Part shown: positions 43,935-54,259 of the stretch, one piece after another
Numbering within the stretch: position 1 is the stretch's first letter
Layout of the letters: each line of letters starts with the position of its first letter
Assembly: GCA_030762935.1 (NCBI GenBank)
Contig: CM060883.1
Location: 49,665,001-49,729,000, forward strand
Direction: 5' to 3'
From: Hymenopus coronatus
Taxonomy: Eukaryota > Arthropoda > Insecta > Mantodea > Hymenopodidae
DNA: 64,000 nucleotides
Made by a program: the position numbers and the translations under genes
Notes under the pieces: model-generated
What the model was told of the DNA's origin: nothing
What the model saw: only the letters and a program-made list of their open reading frames with translations
The model's database searches: none

Positions 43935-44480
43935 TCTTTTTTCTACCTGCTTCATTGTTTTCTTCACTTCAAGGATTAGGTTTCCTCCCTCTTCTGTCTT
44001 ACATTCTTCGCTTTACTTGCATATTCTGAGCCATCCAATTAGTCATTTTTGTAAAGATATTTCTAAAGGCTTCGCTTATGCAGTTCATACATTCTTTTCA
44101 ATTACGTTAGTTTGTTCTATTTTATGATATAATTTATAAATATTTAACTCTTCTCTAATTGTTATTTCATATATTATCCATTATTCCCTGCCTGCCATAC
44201 CACATGAATTACCATGGTCTTGTGGAATCTCAGTTTCTTCTTGACTTGTTTTATTTTGTAGAGTTCTTGTTATGGTTTCCTTATTTGTTGAAATTTAATT
44301 ATCTTATGTTCTATATTTTTGTCAATATCAAAACTTGCATCAAAAGCCAAGTAATTCAAATATATGACTTGTTCCAGGCTATTAATGTATATATTTTTTT
44401 TTTTACTGGATGTTTTTCTTGGTGTGTCATCATGTTTGTACCTTTTAGGAAAATTTTAAGTTATATTTACTGCTCGGTTG
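43935..44480 (-). pseudogene. LINE RT C-terminal fragment
   Basis: On the minus strand about 44370-44190 reads 'ASFDIDKNIEHKIIKFQQI', then across a shift codons equivalent to 'TRTLQNKTSQEETEIPQDHG'. This resembles the post-catalytic thumb region of LINE RTs. Below 44150 further broken codons continue. The clade is not determined. The 120-residue + strand ORF is its shadow. Confidence 0.45.
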
Positions 44481-44871
44481 GTACACTTTATAAACAGAGC
44501 ACTGTAATACACAAAAACTGAAGCTAGTAACAATGACACAATAAAAATATTAATATATCAATAAATAATTTGCAACAAAACTTCTTATTTTTATAAATAA
44601 ATTTAAATTAACATTACATGTTTCATAATCCTTTGATTACATGTTCAGTCTCTGCTTTCTTGTTGATTTGTTGCCTATTTATGGTGTTACAGTTGGTGTT
44701 GTTAGACAATGAATTGTTTGCTATGATATTATCATCTGCTGGAAGTAAAACAAATTTGATGACAGAATCAGTTGGTAGTACCTCAAAATTCTTTATGTGG
44801 TCTCTATTTTTCACTGCAACCACTGTTATTTCAATAATTCAACTTCAAACTGCAAATCTTCTGTTGTTTTT

Positions 44872-45250
44872 ACTTTCTCTACATGTACTATGTGCATAGT
44901 GTATAGAGAAGGTATTGTATTGCACCCAAAAATTTGATACCGAGATTTCATTGGAAATACATGTTTTGAGATCCCCTGACCCCCCCCCCCCAAAAAAAAA
45001 AAAGAATTTTTAGAAAAAATGCCTGTGTGTATGTGTATGTGTTGTGTTTATGGGTAGCATAGCTCTAAAACGAAAAGTCTGTTAAATACCAAACTTGATA
45101 TTTAAGTTCAGTATCTTCCAAGGATGTGACACAAAGATTTTCAAGAAAATCCCCCACCCCAACTACTTTTTTGAAAATGTTGACTTTCTCAAAAATGGCT
45201 AACGATTTTGATTAAAATTTCTTATATTTAAGATATTTACATGACATATA
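44872..45250 (+). repeat. R1 repeat, 5' part
   Basis: A well-preserved 5' end: 'TACTTTCTCTACATGTACTA' at 44871, the self-complementary partner 'GTGTATAGAGAAGG', 'CACCCAAAAATTTGATACC', and 'AATACCAAACTTGATATTTA'. The copy breaks off at about 45250 next to the mariner fragment. Confidence 0.7.
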
Positions 45251-45289
45251 AAATGTATATATAAATGTATTACACATTTCATGCCCAAA

Positions 45290-45779
45290 ACATCTGAAAA
45301 AGTGTTTGACATGAGCCAAAGAAAAAGCCAATATCATCAGCAACCTCTCTGATGGTGATTCAGTGATTTTTCCAGAACCATTTTCTTTACTTCTTCCACA
45401 TTCTCATGACAGTCGCCTTCAACATCTTCTTGAGCCTCTTTGAAGCATCTATACCATTCATAAACTCTTGTCTTACTCATAGTAGATTCCCCAAAACCCA
45501 CAGTCAACATTTCAAATGTGGTGCTGCACTGTATTCCATTTTTAAAGCAAAATTTAATTAAAATTCTTTGATCCATCTTCTTCAAAAGCAAAAATTTACT
45601 GAACACTCGCAATCACATATAACCTTTTCGACTGTCAACAATAGACTAATAATTCAAAACAGCTGAAAATGCAAACATACATCAGGAACATGTGTATCAA
45701 CAAGATAAAAAGTAATTGAAAATTGGATGTATGCAGCCCGTAAAATTTAAAATTCCCATTACTTTTTGATCATACCTAG
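45290..45779 (-). mobile_element. mariner fragment, N-terminal half
   Basis: The minus-strand ORF 45612-45337 contains 'MDQRILIKFCFKNGIQCSTT', 'FEMLTVGFGESTMSKTRVYE', 'WYRCFKEAQEDVEGD' and 'ENVEEVKKMVLE'. This is the N-terminal helix-turn-helix region of a SETMAR/Mos-like mariner transposase. The terminal repeat at 45751-45779 ('CCCATTACTTTTTGATCATA' then 'CCTAG') precedes a TA. The catalytic domain and the other end are missing. It is a different lineage from the other three mariners. Confidence 0.75.
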
Positions 45780-46587
45780 TATACTGTTGATGCTGTACAC
45801 TGTGGGATTGCACCCAGATTACTAACTTGAGTCAAAGCTGGGAAGGCCTACTTTGGCTTACCACAACATATTGTTGCCCATTCTCAGAATATCCTTCACA
45901 CAAAAATAAGTGATTTATCATTCCGTCATATTTTCACACATTTTGTCCATGTATTAAGATCTTGCTGCCATGGACAGTGGCATAGTTGACTCCCAAATGA
46001 GCTGGTCCTGCTTACAACATTCAATCTAAACACTTGTGGTACCACTCTACAAAAAAAAATTGTCAGTTTTTTTTATTGTAGACTCAAATGAAACTAAAAT
46101 GGCAACATTTTAATTTCTTGTATTAAACATTTAAATAAAATGATTTTGATTTATTGTAACCCTGTAAATTGTCGTAGAATAATCCATTTTGCTTTTACTT
46201 TGTTTTCATTAAATATTTAAATAAGACATGTAGACTTAATTGCTTTTTGTATGGAACAATTAAAAACTACTATACTTATTTTATACCTTTATTCAAAGTT
46301 ATAGGGAGATTAAAAAAATTTATGTTAATGTTAAATGTACAAGATTTATGACACTTTTATCTCTGGAACTATTAAGATATCAGACTGAAATTTTGACGAA
46401 ATATAGATGACAGAATTGTAATTCACAGAAAAAGCTGTTCAAAGCAAAATGAAGAAAACAAACTTACATGTATTTGCAAAGAAAGTAACCACAATAGTAC
46501 CAATTTGTAGAACAAAGCTTCCTTAAAAGATGGGTTAAGTTAGGTTCTTTGCTTCAAGGTAGTTCATGTTGTAGTAGTTAAGATTTT

Positions 46588-47130
46588 TACTTTCTCTGCT
46601 ACTCATACCTAGTAAGTAAGGGAAGTGTTGAATTTCGTCAAACAATTGGATGTTGAGATTTCATAAAAAATATAGGTTTTACAATTCTTGGTATTTAAAT
46701 TCTGTATCTTTCAGAGATGCAATGCAAAGATCCCACCCAAATCTACCCATTAAGTCAAAGACTTTTTAAAATCTTTTATTTTCTCAAAAATAATAGTGAT
46801 AATGATTAAACCATTCTTAAAGATAATTAGACAAATAAAATTTTCTAGGAATAGCCTGTGAAGCCCACTTCATTTGGAAGGAACTTTGTATAAGTGGTAG
46901 ACAAAAACACATTGCACAAAAAATATAGATCTCTTTAAAAGTCACCATTTATTCCAAATAATTTTTTTTTGTGACGAAAGCCATTGTTGAGATATCCATT
47001 AATTGTTTGAATATTTGCTCAATTTTTGTCATTCTTTTAAAGACCTGTTGATTTTCAGTTGTTCCTCACGATTTCATTAAAGAGTATGAATGAACTAGAT
47101 AGAAAAATAAACTTTTGTAAAAATAGTTTC
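46588..47130 (+). repeat. R1 repeat, diverged copy
   Basis: It starts 'TTTTACTTTCTCTGCTACTC' and contains 'CTTTCAGAGATGCAATGCAA', 'TTCTAGGAATAGCCTGTGAA' and 'GAGATATCCATTAATTG'. It ends near 'AATAAACTTTTGTAAAAATA' (47106). Confidence 0.55.
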
Positions 47131-47404
47131 TATAGCTACCAATAATCGATATATATATATGCACCTATAATTTGTGACAAATTAAAAAGGGAATTCCAAT
47201 TAAATAGACGCTCAAATAACTAAAAAATTGTCATTCTTGGGCATTTAATCTCCCTATAAGGGAAGCACTTTAGCTTTACTTCCGTTTATTAATTTGTAGC
47301 AAACAACTGCCTTGAGAACTAAATACCACCAACTGTAGTTAATATTGTTTCTTGTAACGCAGGCTCAGTTGGTTTCAGAATATCACTGCAGTTGCCATTC
47401 TAAC

Positions 47405-47745
47405 AAGGGATCATCAATCAATGTTAAGAAAACTTAAAATTGATTTATACACAAGTTATAGAGTAGTAAAGATATGCAGGTGTCCAATTAGAGTGAAGTT
47501 CTTTTGAACTGCTGGCATGATGGGACACTGCTATCATTATGAAGTTAGGGAGCATAGTGAGTGCAGTGAACTTGGTACCATGTGTTGTGTATCCCCACCT
47601 GCATATCTTTACTGCTATATAACTTGTATGTTTAGGGCACAATAGGATATACTATTTGAGGGTTTTACATATTTTAGTATGCTCTTTCAATTGGTATATA
47701 TTGGTTACAAGTTTCTTAACATTGATTGATGGTCTCTCTTAAGAC
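47405..47745. repeat. Nested inverted repeat (fold-back)
   Basis: Outer arms: 'ATCATCAATCAATGTTAAGA' near 47409 against 'TCTTAACATTGATTGATGGT' near 47714. Inner arms: 'ACAAGTTATAGAGTAGTAAA' then 'GATATGCAGGTG' (47452-47483) against 'CACCTGCATATCTTTACTGC' then 'TATATAACTTGT' (about 47598-47629). It could be a MITE-like or fold-back element. No family is recognised. Confidence 0.55.
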
Positions 47746-49029
47746 ATCACTCGTGTAAAGTGAAGAGCATAGTTGCCAAACATCTCTTTAGCATCTGTAA
47801 ATGTTTTCAATCTACTCAACAATTTATCTCTGGTTTAAAAAATGCTGCTGTTTTCAAAGATAAGATATTTGAAACTTTTTGTTTCTCACCCTAAGTTGTA
47901 GTGAAAATGTTATAAGGGAGTACTAATGAATGCAGTCATACAGTGTTAAAGCTGCCGCCATAGTTATTGATAAAGCCAGAGTTCAGAAATATGGACACAA
48001 AATGTTATTACCCTCATTCCTGCTTTGTTTCTTAGGCAACGTGCTATTGTAAACTGTAGATGTTAGTAAGTAGTGGCATATATACATATTTTCCTCATAT
48101 ATTTATTTTTATTGTTATTTATGTAAGTCTTCACCACTCCTCCCTTTTTGTATTAGAATTTATCATAAAAAGAGTATTTGAATGTAAATATATTTATGTA
48201 ATAAGTGCATTTTAAAACAGTGTTTTGTTTCAGTTAGTTTGCCTGGATATGCTTTGCTAATATTATGTTGTTTTAATTTTAGCAAACAGCTATTCTCTCA
48301 TTTGTATGGAGATTATTCAAGCAAGGATGGGTGTGGAATAAACCAAACACTGTTTCATAAATTTGAGTAATATATTTTTTATGCAGTTCTCTGTACCTTC
48401 TGCTACTTTCCCATTAGGTTTCATTATTTTAGTATTCATTATTGTATGGGACATTTTTTTAGACCTTTGTCACAGGAAAGTCATGTTATGGCATAAAGTT
48501 TCCTGAACCAAAGTAGGAGCAGATTGGCCAATCTTACAAATCTTAACAGTTTCATTTGCAGTTTCAAAACAGACTGAGATCTCTTTCTTTTTCTTTGTAA
48601 CTATCAAATCAGTTTATTATTTTTCTGTACCAATCACAGAGTTCCCAACCTGTGTTCCACAGAGCCATAAGAACTTTTTATGAATGGACTTTGCAGGGGT
48701 GGCTGCTGTAAGAAAATAAAATACACAAATGAAGGAAACAAAGCAGAATCAGAAAGTAAGAAAAATATAAACCACATTTAGAAATTTGTTAAGCTCAAAT
48801 TCCTGCCTCTTCTACAGACTAGTAATTCAGCTATACCTTGTTCCAGACTTAGAATCGTATAAGTAATTGAGAACATCTACACGGCTTTAGCTTAAAATTG
48901 TTGCAGCATGATAGTCAGATGAGGTTGTATGAGAAGCAGCTCTGATAAATAAACATTTTGAAAAATAAATAATGAATATATATATTTCAATTAAAATTAA
49001 TGGAATGATTAATAATCCTTCATAAAATA

Positions 49030-49192
49030 TCTGGGATTTACAGGATAGAGTGCAAAGACTGTAAAAGAATTTATATAGGTGAAATGAAAGGAAACATAGA
49101 AGAGAGACTTACAGAAGCCAAAATTATGCTAATGTATAAATACAAATTCATAAAATCATTTATATATAACGAAAAAACTAAATAATCTAAAT

Positions 49193-49226
<34 letters not shown>

Positions 49227-49450
49227 ATACCTAATAATAATACCTAATAATAATGGCAAAGAAGCAAATAAAGTATAAAACAATAAATAAATACCAGCTT
49301 GTAAACGTTCTGGTTGATATCCTCATCCAAAAATTAGAAATAAAGTAGGAATTAAAGTACCTTAAAATAAAAAAAAAGCATCAAATGGAAAAGAGCAAAA
49401 ATTTGCAGAAGTGACACATTTTTGGACAAAATTGTTAACTTAATAACACT
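49030..49450 (+). pseudogene. Penelope-like GIY-YIG fragment
   Basis: Reading + from 49033: '[20 protein letters not shown]' then '[11 protein letters not shown]'. This is the GIY-YIG core with a degenerate continuation, and a possible downstream 'SDTFLDKIVN' near 49412. An (AT)n run at 49197-49222 interrupts it. RT and terminal repeats are not seen. Confidence 0.6.
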
Positions 49451-49944
49451 AATTTAACATGTACTAAAATCCACTGAATTGAATAAATGGGAAAAATAGT
49501 TTTTATGAAAATATTGACCAAAGTTATTGAACTTTTAAGAACCCAATGGGCCAATTCATTGCAAAATTTGTAGAATCACCAACAGAAGGCCAAGTAGGTA
49601 GTAAGCTGTGATGTAAGGGGCAAGCCATCTAGTTGCAGTCAGCTGACATGAGTAAGATATTTCTGAAAACTACTTCTGAAATACAGCCTTAGTTCAGTGA
49701 AATTTGTATGTATGACCACGTCTAAAACTATGAATTTATTGTGTGGATTTTATTGGTGCTCTTGCCAATCATGCAGCATTTATTTTCAAACAAATAATTT
49801 GATTTACTGAAGTTGTATGTATTACCAAAGCTTGATATCATGAGCATTATGATAATTGAAGATATACTTCAGTAATTATAGAACATCTCAAGGTTTTTAA
49901 AGATAAATTTCATAGCATGGATTTGGCGCAACTATTTAAATACC

Positions 49945-50129
49945 TCAATTAAGAGAAAAAACACAGCATCACACTCAAACTTCAATAGTTGAAATAAGTA
50001 ATTTACTTTGGACATCTTTCGGCAGCTATTGCCACCATCTTCAGTGGAGATTTACTAACATGTCCTAAGCAAATTACTTATTTCAGCTAGTGAGTTTGAG
50101 TGTGATGCTGTGTTTTTATTCTTAATTGA
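49945..50129. repeat. Fold-back element, ~60-bp arms, with hammerhead-like loop
   Basis: Left arm 49945-50004 and right arm 50071-50129 are inverted; 'ACACAGCATCACACTCAAAC' is answered by 'GTTTGAGTGTGATGCTGTGT' with the same flanks. The ~65-bp loop reads on minus 'CACTGAAGATGGTGGCAATA' then 'GCTGCCGAAAGATGTCC', the layout of a hammerhead core (see findings). Confidence 0.8.
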
Positions 50130-51494
50130 TAAGTTACTACACTGTGCATTCCCATTAATGTTTTACCTCTCCCTGGTAAGGACTAAGACCTCTATGATGA
50201 GAGATATGAGCCCAAAATATTTGAGTTTAAATTAATACTGGTTCAGATAAGACTGTTAATACAGAATTACACATGATTTTACATCAGCTAAACGCAGCTA
50301 ATTATATACTCTCTCTTTGCAGGAGATCTGTTAAAGTATGTAATTACATTGTTGATCACTGTAGAATGCAAACACATGACTCACACAATAAAATCTGTAG
50401 CAAAAAGTTTGTTTTGGTATAAAAAGGTCAACACAACATTACATGCCCAAGATGGTAATTATGGATCTCAGTACATGTACAGTATATGAAGTGATATTAC
50501 TTAACTTATCAAAATAATACTTATTGTATGTGGAAGTCAAAAGTTACTTTTATAAATTTTTCTCTCTGGAGATTTTTATGAGATTTTAAAATATCTTTAT
50601 AACGATAACCCAATTACCATGAACCAATTAAAGCATGCCTGCCCACTGTACGTCAGCAAATGTCAATTTAAATCCCATCCAGTATTTTTTCCAATAATTT
50701 TATGTCTACTAGATATAACTATTTAACTGAAACAGTAGTTTCTCCTCATTCAATTACAAAAGCTAAACAAAGTTTTTAGTTTAGGATAACTTGAGCGCCA
50801 TTGTGAGTTTCATAGAAAACGGTATAATAGTCTTGCATATATGGTACAAACTAGAAGTACATTCCTTCTACTTTTGCCATCTTATAGAACAACTTTCATT
50901 TACCTAAGGAGCACATGTTGTGGCAAAGAATGTTGTAAAATAGTAATATTTCTCATCCATAAAAGGAAGCATAGCTAGAAGATCATTTTTCTTATCTGCA
51001 GTAATTGTATGAAAATGTTTCTATATTTCCCCAACATTGTGCAGATTTTTCCCTACTTGAATATGATTGCTTAATTTTAATCCATTTGGACAAGCTACAT
51101 TTATTTGAATCCATGAAACGGTGCCAATCTGGGATTTTTAGTATGAATATATCAATCAGCTTCTGTAGCTAGATCAAAAAAATCTTCCAGCTTCGTAACA
51201 GCCACTTCATATTAAGTCTTTAAGCATGGAGATCTCACAATATCTTGTAAATTCCTTAAGATCATAGCTTTGCATACCCTTTTACATTTTAATTTCCTGA
51301 GTCCTGAAAATTCACATTTGCTCATCTTAGAATCTATCTCTACAATAGAGCGGCAAAACAAAAAAACTGTCTTAACCCCTTCAGAGATATGGATGTGATA
51401 CGACATCCTGTACATAATTGTTAAATAACTCATTTTACCAATGGATAGCATCAGATAATTCCATTAAGTAATACAAACCTTTATGTCTAGATTT

Positions 51495-51672
51495 ATGGCC
51501 ATGCGGTCTAAGGCACGACAGGAGTAGCTAACTTATTAAGCCCAGGATTCAGGATCGAATCCAGTCAAAATGTTTGTCCTACAGTAAAGAGAAACTGTGG
51601 AAGAGGATGAGAAGGGCCCAACTAAAGTAATTAGTGTGATGGCATGGTTAGATGCTGACGTTTTTTTTTTGC
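51495..51672 (+). mobile_element. SINE-E, tRNA-derived
   Basis: A-box-like 'GGCCATGCGGTCTAAGGCAC' and B-box 'GGATCGAATCC' about 45 bp apart, followed by ~110 bp of body and a T-run at 51661. A partial echo of the A-box ('GTGCAGTCTAAGGCATAG') lies at 51722. Confidence 0.6.
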
Positions 51673-52194
51673 AAAGCATTATAAGATCAGAATACTGCAG
51701 CTATCATGTATCTGAACGCCTGTGCAGTCTAAGGCATAGTATGTGAGAGTTGACCATACTGGTACAATGTAAACTAAAATTATATTTTTAATTTGATACA
51801 GTTTCCAAAATACAAAAAACCTCCCTTGTGCAGAATAAAGAAGTTATACCAATTACTGCAGACAGAGACGTTAGAGTTACCTCTTGTACCATCTATTGGG
51901 CTACATAGAAATTTAAAAAAAAATGTACTGCTATTGGCAATGACATACAATTTTCTTTGAAAAATTGAAAACTCTTGATCATGGCACTAATCGTTTACCA
52001 GGATCACTCATCAATTTATATAAACTATTATTAGAATGGAAGTTAAGTGATCAAATTTTGATTACTTTAAAGTATTGCTAAGCCGTAATGAGAGCAAAAT
52101 GTCATTTTATTGTTTAAGTATTTTCTTTAAAAAAAAAAAAAAAAAAAAAAAACAAACCTTATTTTACTCTGGTTAGCATGTACATTAGACTTCC

Positions 52195-52265
52195 TTAATA
52201 CTTTTGTGGTTAATATACCTGTCTGTTAATCAGGAGGTCCTGGGTTCAATTTCTGTTGTTCCCAT
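52195..52265 (+). repeat. tRNA-like piece
   Basis: 'TTTGTGGTTAATATACCTGT', 'GTTAATCAGGAGGTCCTGGG' and 'TTCAATTTC' echo a tRNA with the anticodon arm and T arm readable. The acceptor stem does not pair, so it is taken as SINE debris. A poly-A run at 52129-52152 lies just upstream. Confidence 0.35.
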
Positions 52266-53127
52266 ATAATGTTCTGAAAGGTAGTTTCTTATATATTTAT
52301 GGTTTGGATAACATAATTATTAGAATAACTTAATTTTTGTCATTTTAGGAAGCTTGCTAAAATTTTTGAAATCTGTTTGACATTATTTGGTGATGAAAAT
52401 AACTGAGAACTTGACTTAAAATTACAATTAAATATGGTGGACTTCATGACAGTGATGTGTACTAATCACTGAGATTAATTGGCGGGTTCATTTGTAACAT
52501 GGGTTGAACAGGAATTGATGATAGAAGCAAATATATAGCTCTACTGCATGTTTTCTATTTAAATAATAGTATGTGTTGTAGTTTACAAATTGACTCACTA
52601 ATTAATCTCAACATAGAGGATATTTTATTAGTCCTCCTGACTCCAATATTTTGACAATAAGGATTCAGCAGATGAAAGCACGGTGAGATCCATGATAAAA
52701 CCTGTGGAGAACTGCTTCTGTCTGTGACTGAAGTACGGATTACAGATGGAAGAGGACTATTATATGATGAACACACCATACAAACTCTATTGTCCATATT
52801 GAAACAGAACAAAACTTTTCGGAGAGAAATGCACTCAATTCACTAAAAATGCAAAAGAGGAAATATTTTGAAACTACCATCAAAGGCTTTTACATGACTC
52901 AAATATCCCATTGTGAAACAAGAAATGTAATTGAGGTCCATTGAGAAGCTTTTTCTTTACAGTGAGCTATTGAAGGGTGTTGCATCTTAGTTTTACTGTA
53001 GGACTACGTTTAGATTATGTTTTCTGCATATCACACCAAATAACTGCCTAAAGGCACATCTTTGTTGTTTTACAATAATGTGCCATCTGTTAAAGCTCTT
53101 GCTCCTATTAGTACCTAGTGTTACATA

Positions 53128-53871
53128 CCATATTTGCAGGCATATAATATGCACCCCATTTCAAAGATTTTTTTAGGGAAAGGAGCTTCTCGCTTAATGA
53201 ATTTTCATACTTTGCTGCCTTTCTTGTGATGTCTTTGTCTTAATCAGCATATTTCTTCATAAATCTTGAACACCATGATGTTATTCCAGTAAAGCCGGCA
53301 ATTCTTTTGTTAGTGGCTACTGCTTTTGCTTGATGAATTATTATCATTCTCACAGAAACTAAAATTGCTACTATTCTGTTATCTAAAATCCAAATATTCA
53401 TTTCTGCTTCTTAGATTATGTTTACTCTGAGTTAGTTTTACTTTAAAACCTGGTCCTGATTCTGCCAAGGTGTAAGTGCCCTGACATTTCTTTATGCAGC
53501 CTTGTTTTCATGTTCTTTAGCATACACAGTCACTTACACCTTAAATGCAGTTGTAAAGCAATGTCATTTTATAACCATAATTTGCAAATTACTGTAACTA
53601 AAGAAAGAAGTGGATTTTGCAATACTTAACAATGCTTAAACAATAATATGAAAATAGTTAACTACAGCATGTCTGCATCCATTGAACTCTATACAATAGC
53701 AATGCTCTCAACTCTGTGAGGAAGCTGGAAGTTACTTCAAATCAAAAAATTTAAATGCAGAAGAAATGGTGGTAATAAATAATAACTATGCTTCGGTATA
53801 TAAGACATTTCCATTTTTGGACCTACTTTCAGAGGCAAAAAGAAGTGCATCCTATATGCCGGCAAATACGG
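53128..53871 (-). mobile_element. pogo/Tigger-like DNA transposon remnant, TA-flanked
   Basis: Left 'CCATATTTGCAGGCATATAA' and right (reverse complement) 'CCGTATTTGCCGGCATATAG' are terminal inverted repeats, with TA at 53126-53127 and 53872-53873. On minus, near 53305-53220, 'KRIAGFTGITSWCSRFMKK' then after a 1-base shift 'MLIKTKTSQERQ' resembles the Tc5/CENP-B-type helix-turn-helix of pogo transposases. No DDE domain is visible. Confidence 0.6.
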
Positions 53872-54050
53872 TATATGATATGGCATGTTATAGGCAAACT
53901 CTAAAGGACTTGTTACACATGAGTATATAATAGAGAGAGAAAAAAAAAAAACTTTGGCTACACATCTTAACTATGCATTATTGGAGGATTAAGATTTTAA
54001 TTGTAATCATTTAATGAACTATGACTTATAAACAGGTGACATACTGAAAC

Positions 54051-54194
54051 ACAGAAAAAGAGTGAAGAGCTGGCAGTATCGAGAATTCATCTGGATGTGC
54101 TGTCAGATTCAGCAGATTAAACTTTATGATAAAGTTATCCTGGCATCAAAGTGCAAGTTTTAATGTGGACAGTTATTCTGTGTAAAAATAAAAA

Positions 54195-54257
<63 letters not shown>
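54051..54257 (+). other. Possible terminal exon ending at an A-tract
   Basis: 'ACTGAAACACAG' looks like an acceptor. From there the frame reads 'KKSEELAVSRIHLDVLSDSA' then D and a TAA at about 54118-54120. An AATAAA-like 'AAAAATAAAAAATAAA' precedes 61 consecutive A (54197-54257). It could be an alternative last exon of arfaptin, the last exon of another gene, a retroposed tail, or chance. There is no supporting homology. Confidence 0.2.

Positions 54258-54259
<2 letters not shown>

Noticed and set aside
44159..44521. 120-residue + strand ORF (hydrophobic, membrane-like)
   Set aside because: The minus strand carries LINE RT codons; the hydrophobic look comes from reading an A-rich coding strand backwards.
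54197..54257. A-tract as the true arfaptin poly(A) site
   Set aside because: It lies 11.6 kb past the stop with many transposon relics and several closer AATAAA motifs between; genomic A-tracts are not tails of the gene itself.
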